From: Permianibacter fluminis
GTDB lineage: Bacteria; Pseudomonadota; Gammaproteobacteria; Enterobacterales; Permianibacteraceae
DNA length: 64,000 nucleotides
Reading direction: 5' to 3'
NCBI RefSeq assembly: GCF_013179735.1
Contig: NZ_JABMEG010000001.1
Span: 744,001 to 808,000, forward strand
Shown: piece after piece, positions 9,220 to 17,625 of the stretch
Numbering within the stretch: the stretch's first letter is position 1
How the letters are laid out: each line of letters begins with the position of its first letter
Notes under the pieces: model-generated
The model's database searches: none
What the model saw: the letters and a program-made list of their open reading frames with translations, nothing else
Told to the model about the DNA's origin: nothing
Made by a program: the position numbers and the translations under genes

Positions 9220-12200
9220 ATGCGCTGGTCGTCGTTGTTCTCGCCCTTTCTCCTCATTTTCCAAGCCATTGTCTGGTTGCTTCAATTTTGCTGGCTCACG
9301 CTGTCGCGGATTGCGGCGGCGCTGTTTGGCAGCGTCAGCTGGCAGCGGCCGGCCTGGTTCGCGCCGGCAGCTGATGCCATCAGCGACGCCTGGTTTTGGT
9401 GCAGAAGCCGGCCCCGGCAAATGGCCTTGGCAGTGGGCTTGTTTGCGGCAGTCTTTATCGGCGGCTGGCAACTCTGGGACTGGTACCAACATCGACCGAA
9501 GCCGGTGACCATCGGTTACCAGGTGGACGCGCCGTATCTGACCTACTTCGCTGACGAGCAATGGCACATCGATGATGTGCTGATCAATTTTGACGATTCG
9601 GTCGCGCCGCTGGAGCAGATCGACAAGACGGTCAGTCAAGGTCTCACGTTGTCACCAAAAGTCGACGGAGAATGGCGCTGGGTAACGGACCGGCAGCTGC
9701 GCTTTGTGCCGAAAGCGGACTGGCCCATCGACCAGGAATATGAAATTCAATTCGCCAAAACCGGCTTGTTGGCTGCCAATGTCTTGCTCAGCGAGTATGA
9801 GACGCACTTTCATACCAAGCCGTTCCGCGCAGAATTGCAAAACAGCGAGTTCTATCAGGACCCGGTCGACCCGCAACTGAAGAAAATGGTTGCTACATTC
9901 AGCTTCAGTCATCCGGTTGATACGACGTCGTTTGAAAAGCGACTGGAGCTGAAGCTGGCGGATGGACTCAAATTCCTGAATAGCAATCAGCCCGAGCTTA
10001 CCGTCACTTATGACAAAGAGAAGCTGCATGCTTATGTGCATACAGCTGCACTGTCCATACCACGGGAAGACTTGGCACTCCGGTTGCTGCTTGCAAAAGG
10101 GGTCGCTGCAGAGCGCGGTGGCAACGCGACGGAAGATCCGCTCGAAACGCGCGTGATGGTGCCCGGACGCGGGTCGTTGCGATTCAACAATTTTGACATG
10201 GCGATTGTCGACAACGAGCGCTTTGAACCGATACAGCTATTGAATTTTGCCAGCTCGGCACCGGTTGCCGAAAATGCGCTGACCGGCAAAATCAAGGCTT
10301 GGTTGTTGCCGGAGTTTCCTGACAACTACAACGGCAATCGCAACAGTCCTTATCGCTGGAGTCAAAGCGAAGTCACTGAGGCTATTCTAAAAAAATCGCA
10401 AACATTGCCACTGAGCTATCAGACTGGCGAGCTCGAACATAACGAACAACATGGCATGACCTTTTCAGCACCGGTGGGCCGGATGGTGTACGTGCTCGTT
10501 CCGGAAGGGGTACAGGCTTTTGGTGGCTATGAAGCGATCAAGCCAACCGCCCATCTGTTCCAGGTGGAGCGCTATCCGACGGTGCTGAAGCTGATGTCGG
10601 AAGGCTCGTTACTGACAGCCGCGGGCGCTAAAAAAATCGCCTATGTCTCACGAGGCCTGGGTGCAGTTCGCTATGAAATTGGCCGGTTGTTGCCGAATCA
10701 GCTGCATCACATGATTGCCGAACACCACAATGATTACGCCCGGCCCTATATCGAAGATTATCGCTTTGATCGGCTGGTGGAACGGTTTGCAGACGTTCAG
10801 CCGGTACCGGGTAACGACCCGACCAAGGCGCATATTCAGAGCATCGATCTCGACAAATACCTCTACACCAAAGAGGGTCGCAAGCGCGGCATTTTCGTGC
10901 TGCGTATTCGGCAGGCCGAAAAAGGTGAAGACCCCAATCGGGAAACTTATGAAGGCGGCGGCGATGGCCGCTTGATCGTCGTTACCGATCTGGGTGTTGT
11001 GGCGAAACGGGTGATGAACGGCAATTACGAGTTGTTCGTCATGTCGATAGCTACCGGTCGACCGGTGGAAGGTGCCCGCGTCGATTTGGTTGGGACCAAT
11101 GGTCAGCCGGTGGTCAGTGACACCACCGACAGCAGCGGTCATGCCAGTATTGCCATGCAGGAACGTTGGCGCCGGGAGAAGACGCCGCTGATGTTTGTGG
11201 TCACCAAAGAGGACGACACGTCATTCCTGCCGCTCAATCGCTACGATCGCCAACTGGATTTTTCCCGCTTTGATATCGGAGGCATCGAGAACGCGTCGTC
11301 CGGCCAGCAGTTGTCCGCTTATGCCTTCACCGACCGCAATCTTTATCGACCGGGAGAAACGGCGCACCTGATGTACGTGGTACGAACCGCAGATTGGCAG
11401 GGAGATCTGACCGGCATGCCGGTGGAGATCGATGTCATAGACCCGCGTGGCTTGCTGGTCCAGCGCAGCCGCATGGCACTGTCGCGCGCTGGATTCGAGG
11501 GCCTCGATTTCGTCTCTCGTGACAGCTCTCTGACCGGCGAATATCAGTTCAATATTTCTTTGATACGCGACCAGAATCGTCGCGATCGTATTGGTGGTGC
11601 CAACTTCACGTTGCGGGAATTTGAACCGGACCGGCTGAAAGTGCACGCCACCTTGGCGCCGCAATCGGTTGATGGTTGGTTGAAGCCCGAGCAGGTGCAG
11701 GCGGCAGTTCAGGTCATGCATTTGTTTGGCAATCCTGCCGGTGGCGCCCGTGTTGATGCCGAATTGACGCTTAGCGGGGGCATCAGCAGTTTCAGCAAAT
11801 ATCCGGACTACGAATTTCGTGATCCGGCCAAGCCACTGCAAGCGCCGGTGACAGAAACACTGACTTCGGCCACCACCGACGACAAGGGCGAAGCAAGTTT
11901 TGATCTGAATCTGAAACGTTTCGACAAAGCCAGTTATCGTCTGCATCTGCTGACACGGGCGTTTGAGCCGGGTTCGGGCCGCAGCGTCAATGCTCAGGCC
12001 AGTGTGCTGGTGTCATCGGCTTCCTATTTGGTTGGAGTGAAAGCCGATGGTGCGCTGAACTACATCAGTCGTGGCAGCGAGCGCAATTCGCATTGGTTGG
12101 CCATTGACCAGAGTTTGCAAGCCACCGCTGCCAGTGAGCTGGTTCTGGAATGGGTTGAGCGGCGTTATGTCTCGGTGCTGGCCAAGCAGGACAACGGCAC

Positions 12201-15144
12201 CTACCGCTACGTTTCACGGCTGAAGGAAACCATCCGCGACAGCAAACCGAGCAAGCTTGGCAAAGAGGGCTTGAAGCTCGCGTTGGCAACGGATCAGCCG
12301 GGCGATTTCAGTTATGTGCTGCGCAACGGTGCCGGTGAAACGGTCGCCCGACTCGACTATTCGGTCAGTGGCGCCGCCAATCTGAGTCGCTCGCTGGAGC
12401 GCAATGCCGAACTGCAGCTGTCATTGAACAAGACCGAATACGAGCCGGGCGAAACGATTGAACTCAATATTCGGGCGCCCTATACCGGTGCCGGTCTGAT
12501 CACCATTGAGCGCGACAAGGTGTTGGCACATCAATGGTTCCAGGCCAGTACCAGCAGTTCCGTGCAGCGCATTACGGTGCCGAAAGATCTCGAAGGCACC
12601 GCCTATCTCAACGTCCAGTTTGTCCGCGACATGGCGTCCGATGAGGTCTATACCAGCCCGCTCTCCTACGGTGTCGTGCCCTTCACGGTCAATTTGGCCG
12701 CACGTCGGCAAACGGCGAACCTGACGGTGCCGAAGCGGGTCAAGCCGGGTGAAACGATCACGTTTCAGTTGGCGACGGGTGAGCCGGCGCGGGCTGCGGT
12801 GATCGCGGTCGATGAAGGTATTTTGCAAGTCGCCAAGTTCCAGACCCCTGATCCGCTTGGTTTCTTCTTCCAGAAGCGCCGGCTACAGGTTCAGACCAGT
12901 CAGATTCTGGATTTGATCCTGCCGGAGTTTGAGCGTCTGATGCAGGCGGCAGCGGCCGGTGGTGACGCCGAAGAGCTGTTGCGCCAGCAGCTCAATCCGT
13001 TCAAAAAGAAACGCCAGCCGCCGGTTGCCTGGTGGTCCGGGGTTCGCGATGTTGCTGCGGGTGACAACAGCTTTGATTACACGGTCCCGGATTCCTTCAA
13101 CGGCAAGCTGAGGGTTTATACCGTTATCGCGACGGCCAGCAAGGTGGCGGTTTATGAGGATGGAACCGAAGTTCAAGGCGACCTGATCCTGAATCCGAAC
13201 GTGCCGATGGCCGCTGCACCTGGCGATGAGCTGGTCGTTACGCTCGGCGTATACAACAACCTGAAAGGAAAAGGTCAGCAAGCGATCAAGGTGCGTGCGG
13301 TTACCGACAAGGGCCTCAGCGTACTGGGCGAAGCCAACGTCACGCTCAACATCGGTGAAGGTCAGGAGCAAGTGGCGGAATACCGGGTCAAGCTGACCGA
13401 AACACTCGGCTCGGCGGCGATCCGGTTTGAAGCGGAGTCGGGAGACGCACGCGCGAAAATCACCGACAGCATCAGCGTGCGACCGGCCACTCCGTACCGC
13501 ACGGTACTCCGGACCGGCAGTTTTGATGATGACAAGGCCAGCGTGGCCGTAACGCGCGATCTGTTCAGTGAGTTCCGTGACGTCAATGCCGGCTTGGCGC
13601 CCTCGCCGCTCATCTGGGCTCAGGGTCTGCGCGCTTACCTTGCCGGCTATCCGTATTCCTGTACCGAACAAATTACCAGCCAGGCCATTCCGGCGCTGAT
13701 CCTGAAGCGTTATCCGGAGCTGGGTGAAATCAGCGGCGGCGGTGATATCGATTCGGCATTGCGGACCCTGCGTTCACGGCAGAACGATGCCGGTGGTTTT
13801 GGCATGTGGGCGGCCAACCCCGTGGTTGATGAGTACGCCAGTCTGCATGTCAGTCAGTTCCTGATCGAAGCCAAGGACCGGGGTGAAGAGGTGCCGGACG
13901 ACATGCTGCGCAATGCCATGTCGTTTGTGCAGCATCTCAGCGGCAAGACCAGCAGTGGTCTCTATGGTGCGCGGCAACGTGCATACGGCATTTACTTGTT
14001 GGCCCGCCAAGGGATTAATCCGGCCGCGCAAATCAGCGCACTCAAATCGGATCTGAATGAACGCTACAAGGACCAATGGCCGCATGACCTGACTGCGGCT
14101 TACCTCGCTGCGTCGTACCGGTTGCTGAAACAGGATGAGCTGGCCTGGCGACTGATGAAAGAGGTGCCATGGCAAACCACCAGCGAATGGAAGGCGGGTG
14201 ATACCGTTTACTATGATCCGTTGGTTCACGACGCGGTGCATTTGCATTTGCTGGCACGACACTTTCCGGAACGGCTGAATACCGTACCGGACAATCTTGG
14301 CGATGCCTTGGGCAAGCAGTTGACCGATCAGCGTTTCCATTCGCTGTCTGCCGGTCTGCTGCTGCTGGCGCTGGATCAGTATCATGTCGCCAGTACGGCC
14401 CAGATCGGTGTGCTATCGATGGCGGAGATCGACAAGGCCGGCAAGAGCAAGGTGTTGCCCCTGAAGAGCGGTTCGTTGGCGCGTGTGCTGATCGCTCCGG
14501 AAGCGAAGTCATTGCAGCTCAATCGCAGCGGCAAAGGTCGCGCATTCTATGTCTTGGCGGAAACCGGGTTTGATCGGGTCAGTCCCGAGCCCATCAGCAA
14601 AGGCCTCGAAGTGCAGCGCGACTTTGTCGACGCCAACGACAAAATACTGACCAGCGTGAAAGTTGGCGACGAATTCTTTGTCCGGTTGCGGCTGCGTGGG
14701 ACCGCGTACGACGAGTCGCCACAAATCGCCTTTGTTGATTTGCTGCCGGGTGGTCTGGAGCCGGTGCCGGTGGTTCGGGCATCGCAAGCACAGCAAACGT
14801 ATGGTTGTGCCGACGAGAGTTGCGATGAGGCTGCAGATCAGGACAATGGCTATGAAGGTGACTATGAGGGTGATGGCGACAGTGACTATTCCGACAGTGT
14901 CTGGGAGTCTCCGCTAGGTGTGACGGCCGATCGCGGTTGGCGCCTGCAATACGCGGATGTTCGTGACGACCGGGTAGTGCTGTACGGCAACCTGAGTGGT
15001 CGCGACGTCATCACCATGAAGTATCGGGTTCGGGCGGTGAATCCTGGAACCTTCCAGGTGCCGGCGCCGTATGCCGAGGGCATGTATGACCGCGCGATGT
15101 ATGCAATCGGCAAGGTCAGCAAGCTTGAGATTGTAAAACCGTGA
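9220..15144 (+). CDS. Bacterial alpha-2-macroglobulin with thioester, membrane-anchored
   Basis: 1974 residues, longer than the about 1650 of E. coli YfhM. Bacterial macroglobulins sit in the periplasm and trap proteases that cleave their bait region, then bind covalently through a Cys-Gln thioester. Seen: MG-type domains including the typical RNLYRPGE motif near 706-713, an A2M-type segment starting near 1268, and the thioester motif CTEQ at Cys1481-Gln1484. A helical thioester domain and receptor-like C-terminal part follow. The N-terminus has two hydrophobic segments (about 8-36 and 67-88) and no lipobox, unlike the lipoprotein form. An acidic insert with two Cys lies at about 1863-1897. 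pbpC follows 58 nt later, the well-known pairing for repair of breached peptidoglycan. Confidence 0.93.
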   Translation: MRWSSLFSPFLLIFQAIVWLLQFCWLTLSRIAAALFGSVSWQRPAWFAPAADAISDAWFWCRSRPRQMALAVGLFAAVFIGGWQLWDWYQHRPKPVTIGYQVDAPYLTYFADEQWHIDDVLINFDDSVAPLEQIDKTVSQGLTLSPKVDGEWRWVTDRQLRFVPKADWPIDQEYEIQFAKTGLLAANVLLSEYETHFHTKPFRAELQNSEFYQDPVDPQLKKMVATFSFSHPVDTTSFEKRLELKLADGLKFLNSNQPELTVTYDKEKLHAYVHTAALSIPREDLALRLLLAKGVAAERGGNATEDPLETRVMVPGRGSLRFNNFDMAIVDNERFEPIQLLNFASSAPVAENALTGKIKAWLLPEFPDNYNGNRNSPYRWSQSEVTEAILKKSQTLPLSYQTGELEHNEQHGMTFSAPVGRMVYVLVPEGVQAFGGYEAIKPTAHLFQVERYPTVLKLMSEGSLLTAAGAKKIAYVSRGLGAVRYEIGRLLPNQLHHMIAEHHNDYARPYIEDYRFDRLVERFADVQPVPGNDPTKAHIQSIDLDKYLYTKEGRKRGIFVLRIRQAEKGEDPNRETYEGGGDGRLIVVTDLGVVAKRVMNGNYELFVMSIATGRPVEGARVDLVGTNGQPVVSDTTDSSGHASIAMQERWRREKTPLMFVVTKEDDTSFLPLNRYDRQLDFSRFDIGGIENASSGQQLSAYAFTDRNLYRPGETAHLMYVVRTADWQGDLTGMPVEIDVIDPRGLLVQRSRMALSRAGFEGLDFVSRDSSLTGEYQFNISLIRDQNRRDRIGGANFTLREFEPDRLKVHATLAPQSVDGWLKPEQVQAAVQVMHLFGNPAGGARVDAELTLSGGISSFSKYPDYEFRDPAKPLQAPVTETLTSATTDDKGEASFDLNLKRFDKASYRLHLLTRAFEPGSGRSVNAQASVLVSSASYLVGVKADGALNYISRGSERNSHWLAIDQSLQATAASELVLEWVERRYVSVLAKQDNGTYRYVSRLKETIRDSKPSKLGKEGLKLALATDQPGDFSYVLRNGAGETVARLDYSVSGAANLSRSLERNAELQLSLNKTEYEPGETIELNIRAPYTGAGLITIERDKVLAHQWFQASTSSSVQRITVPKDLEGTAYLNVQFVRDMASDEVYTSPLSYGVVPFTVNLAARRQTANLTVPKRVKPGETITFQLATGEPARAAVIAVDEGILQVAKFQTPDPLGFFFQKRRLQVQTSQILDLILPEFERLMQAAAAGGDAEELLRQQLNPFKKKRQPPVAWWSGVRDVAAGDNSFDYTVPDSFNGKLRVYTVIATASKVAVYEDGTEVQGDLILNPNVPMAAAPGDELVVTLGVYNNLKGKGQQAIKVRAVTDKGLSVLGEANVTLNIGEGQEQVAEYRVKLTETLGSAAIRFEAESGDARAKITDSISVRPATPYRTVLRTGSFDDDKASVAVTRDLFSEFRDVNAGLAPSPLIWAQGLRAYLAGYPYSCTEQITSQAIPALILKRYPELGEISGGGDIDSALRTLRSRQNDAGGFGMWAANPVVDEYASLHVSQFLIEAKDRGEEVPDDMLRNAMSFVQHLSGKTSSGLYGARQRAYGIYLLARQGINPAAQISALKSDLNERYKDQWPHDLTAAYLAASYRLLKQDELAWRLMKEVPWQTTSEWKAGDTVYYDPLVHDAVHLHLLARHFPERLNTVPDNLGDALGKQLTDQRFHSLSAGLLLLALDQYHVASTAQIGVLSMAEIDKAGKSKVLPLKSGSLARVLIAPEAKSLQLNRSGKGRAFYVLAETGFDRVSPEPISKGLEVQRDFVDANDKILTSVKVGDEFFVRLRLRGTAYDESPQIAFVDLLPGGLEPVPVVRASQAQQTYGCADESCDEAADQDNGYEGDYEGDGDSDYSDSVWESPLGVTADRGWRLQYADVRDDRVVLYGNLSGRDVITMKYRVRAVNPGTFQVPAPYAEGMYDRAMYAIGKVSKLEIVKP

Positions 15145-15153
15145 TCCACTCAC

Positions 15154-15191
15154 TCGATACGGCCAGCGACTCCAATCGCTGGCCGTATCGA
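15154..15191. other. Perfect 16-bp inverted repeat between the macroglobulin gene and pbpC
   Basis: Arms at 15154-15169 and 15176-15191 are exact reverse complements with the 6-nt loop CTCCAA. The hairpin starts 9 nt after the macroglobulin stop and ends 11 nt before the pbpC GTG. No T-run follows on either strand, so it is not a standard intrinsic terminator. It may slow transcription, protect the upstream mRNA 3' end, or mask the pbpC ribosome-binding region. Confidence 0.75.
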
Positions 15192-15202
15192 ATTTCGCGT
15201 CC

Positions 15203-17545
15203 GTGTCGACCGTGATCCTTAAACTTCCGCAACGACCACGCTCGATCCGTGATCTGATCTGGCGGGCATCTGGCTGGTTGCTACTGCTGCTGCTGGTACT
15301 GATCGCACTGCGACTCTATCCCAAGCCATCGCTGGCCAGTTTTGCCCCACAATCCAAGACTATCCTGGCGGCAGATGGCTCGCTGTTGCGACTGACCCTG
15401 GCCAGCGATCAGCAATTTCGGTTGTGGACAGCACGGGAGCAAATCGCGCCGATCTTTGTCGAGGCGATGTTGCTGCAAGAGGACCAATGGTTTTATTGGC
15501 ATCCCGGCGTGAATCCCATCAGCCTGTTGCGCGGTGCCTGGTCGACCTATCTCAGCGATGTCCGTCAGGGTGGCTCGACGTTGACGATGCAGTTGGCGCG
15601 ATTGCTCTATCGGTTGGATACCAAGTCACCGCTTGGCAAGCTCAAACAGAGCGCATTGGCCATCTGGCTGGAGGCGCGCTATTCCAAAAAAGAGTTGCTG
15701 GAGGCCTACCTCAACTACGCACCGTTCGGTGGCAACATTCAGGGCATTGGCGCCGCCAGTTTGATTTACTTCAACAAGCAGCCGGCGGAATTGACCATTG
15801 CCGAAGCGATGACCTTGGCAGTGATTCCCCAGCAGCCCAATCTGCGACCGGCGCGCGGTCAGTCGCTGGTCGGTGCGCGCGATCGCTTGCTGGCGCGCTG
15901 GCGACATCAACATCCAGAAAACAGGCAAAGTCTGCCAGACAGCGACTTTGACATACTTGGCCGCGACCGCCAGAAACTGCCATTTCTTGCGCCGCATCTG
16001 GTTGAGCAATTGCTGCCGCAAGCAGCGCCCGGCGAACGCCTTCTCAGCACACTGGATTTGCCACTGCAACGCCTGTTGGAACGGCAGATCCGAAGCCACC
16101 TGGCCCAGCAACGCAGTCGTGGCATCCGCAATGCTGTCGCCATGCTGGTCGATTGGCGGGACCAAAGTGTGAAAGCCATGGTTGGCTCAGCTGACTACTT
16201 TGACGATGACATCGCCGGTCAGGTAAACGGCGCGCTGGCCAAGCGCTCACCTGGTTCGACACTGAAGCCATTCATCTATGCGCTGGCGCTGGATCAGGGC
16301 GTCATACATCCGCTGTCCATGCTCAAAGATGCGCCCACCGCGTTCGGTCCATTCACGCCGGAAAATTTCGATGGTCGTTTTGCCGGACCGCTGTCGGCGC
16401 GCGATGCGCTCAACCGCAGTCGAAACATTCCGGCGGTATGGCTCGCGACCCAAATCAAGCAACCTGACTTGTATGAACTGCTGCGAGCAGCTGGCGTTTC
16501 GGCGTTGCAGCCGCGTTCGCACTATGGGCTGGCGCTGGTGCTCGGTGGTGGTGAAGTCACCATGGAAGAATTGGCCCAGCTCTATGTGATGCTGGCCAAT
16601 GGCGGCGAGTTGAAGCCGCTACGCTATCGGCGTGACGCCGGCATCGCTCCGGGTACGCGCTTGATTTCGCCGGAGGCGAGTTGGTTGACACTGGATATGA
16701 TGAGTGCCAATACCCGTCCGGATGCGGCAGCAAAAAAAAATGCCCGGCAATGGTTTACAGCGTGGAAGACCGGCACGTCGTGGGGCTTTCGTGATGCCTG
16801 GACTGCTGGCGTCGTTGGACCGTACGTGTTGGTGGTATGGCTGGGCAACTTCGATGGCGAAGGCAATCCCGCGCTGGTCGGCATAGAAACTGCTGCACCG
16901 CTGTGGTTACGGATTGCGGATGCACTACCGCTGCTCAGCAATCAGCCAGAACCAGTGCGGCCACTGCCACCTGCATTGACCAAGGTCGATATCTGTTCGG
17001 CATCCGGTGATTTGCCGAATCGCTGGTGCCCGAAAATTGAATCCGGTTGGTTCATTCCCGGAAAGTCACCGATTCGCGTCAGCAACTTGCATCGGCCGGT
17101 ATGGATTGATCCGCGCACCGGCAAAGCGATCTGTCCACCTTATGGCGCCAATGCCAAAGAAGAGGTGTTCGAATTCTGGCCCTCTGATCTGGCGCATCTG
17201 TTCCGCCAGGCAGGACTGCCCCGACGACCGCCGCCAACCCCTGCGGATTGTCATGGCGACCTGCCCATTGCTGCCAATGACATGCCACGCATTACCTCGC
17301 CTTACATCGGTTTGCGTTACACCTTGCGGCAATCGCACCCGGAAGAAATGCTGGCACTCAATGCGGCTACGGCAGCGGACGCAAAAACCGTGTTCTGGTT
17401 TATCAACAATGATTTTGTTGGCCGCAGCAACCCCGGCACCGCGCTCGGCTGGCGCCCGACGGCGACCGGCCATTATCAAATCACCGCGACTGACGACCGA
17501 GGCCGAAGCAGCAGTCGGGCGATTGATGCCGACTTGGTGCCGTGA
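15203..17545 (+). CDS. pbpC: Penicillin-binding protein 1C
   Basis: 780 residues, the usual length. Order of parts: a membrane anchor (about 24-42), a glycosyltransferase (GT51) domain with the EDQWFYWHPGV and GGSTLTMQLAR motifs, then a transpeptidase with Ser352-x-x-Lys355, SRN and KTGT. A C-terminal BiPBP_C-type domain covers about the last 90 residues. The enzyme polymerises and cross-links peptidoglycan in the periplasm. The GTG at 15203 is used; a GTG at 15212 is an alternative, and no strong ribosome site marks either. It follows the macroglobulin gene as in E. coli yfhM-pbpC, separated here by a hairpin. Confidence 0.95.
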   Translation: MSTVILKLPQRPRSIRDLIWRASGWLLLLLLVLIALRLYPKPSLASFAPQSKTILAADGSLLRLTLASDQQFRLWTAREQIAPIFVEAMLLQEDQWFYWHPGVNPISLLRGAWSTYLSDVRQGGSTLTMQLARLLYRLDTKSPLGKLKQSALAIWLEARYSKKELLEAYLNYAPFGGNIQGIGAASLIYFNKQPAELTIAEAMTLAVIPQQPNLRPARGQSLVGARDRLLARWRHQHPENRQSLPDSDFDILGRDRQKLPFLAPHLVEQLLPQAAPGERLLSTLDLPLQRLLERQIRSHLAQQRSRGIRNAVAMLVDWRDQSVKAMVGSADYFDDDIAGQVNGALAKRSPGSTLKPFIYALALDQGVIHPLSMLKDAPTAFGPFTPENFDGRFAGPLSARDALNRSRNIPAVWLATQIKQPDLYELLRAAGVSALQPRSHYGLALVLGGGEVTMEELAQLYVMLANGGELKPLRYRRDAGIAPGTRLISPEASWLTLDMMSANTRPDAAAKKNARQWFTAWKTGTSWGFRDAWTAGVVGPYVLVVWLGNFDGEGNPALVGIETAAPLWLRIADALPLLSNQPEPVRPLPPALTKVDICSASGDLPNRWCPKIESGWFIPGKSPIRVSNLHRPVWIDPRTGKAICPPYGANAKEEVFEFWPSDLAHLFRQAGLPRRPPPTPADCHGDLPIAANDMPRITSPYIGLRYTLRQSHPEEMLALNAATAADAKTVFWFINNDFVGRSNPGTALGWRPTATGHYQITATDDRGRSSSRAIDADLVP

Positions 17546-17561
17546 CTGAATTTGTGCCGAC

Positions 17562-17595
17562 AAAAACAAACCCGCCAATCGGCGGGTTTGTTTTT
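17562..17595. terminator. Bidirectional terminator between pbpC and the M6 protease gene
   Basis: The arms at 17562-17576 and 17581-17595 are fully complementary, with the loop AATC. A GC core (CCCGCC/GGCGGG) is flanked by A-runs on one side and T-runs on the other, so it can stop transcripts from both convergent genes. Confidence 0.88.
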
Positions 17596-17625
17596 CAGGC
17601 GTCTGAACCGCAACAACGGCCCAGC

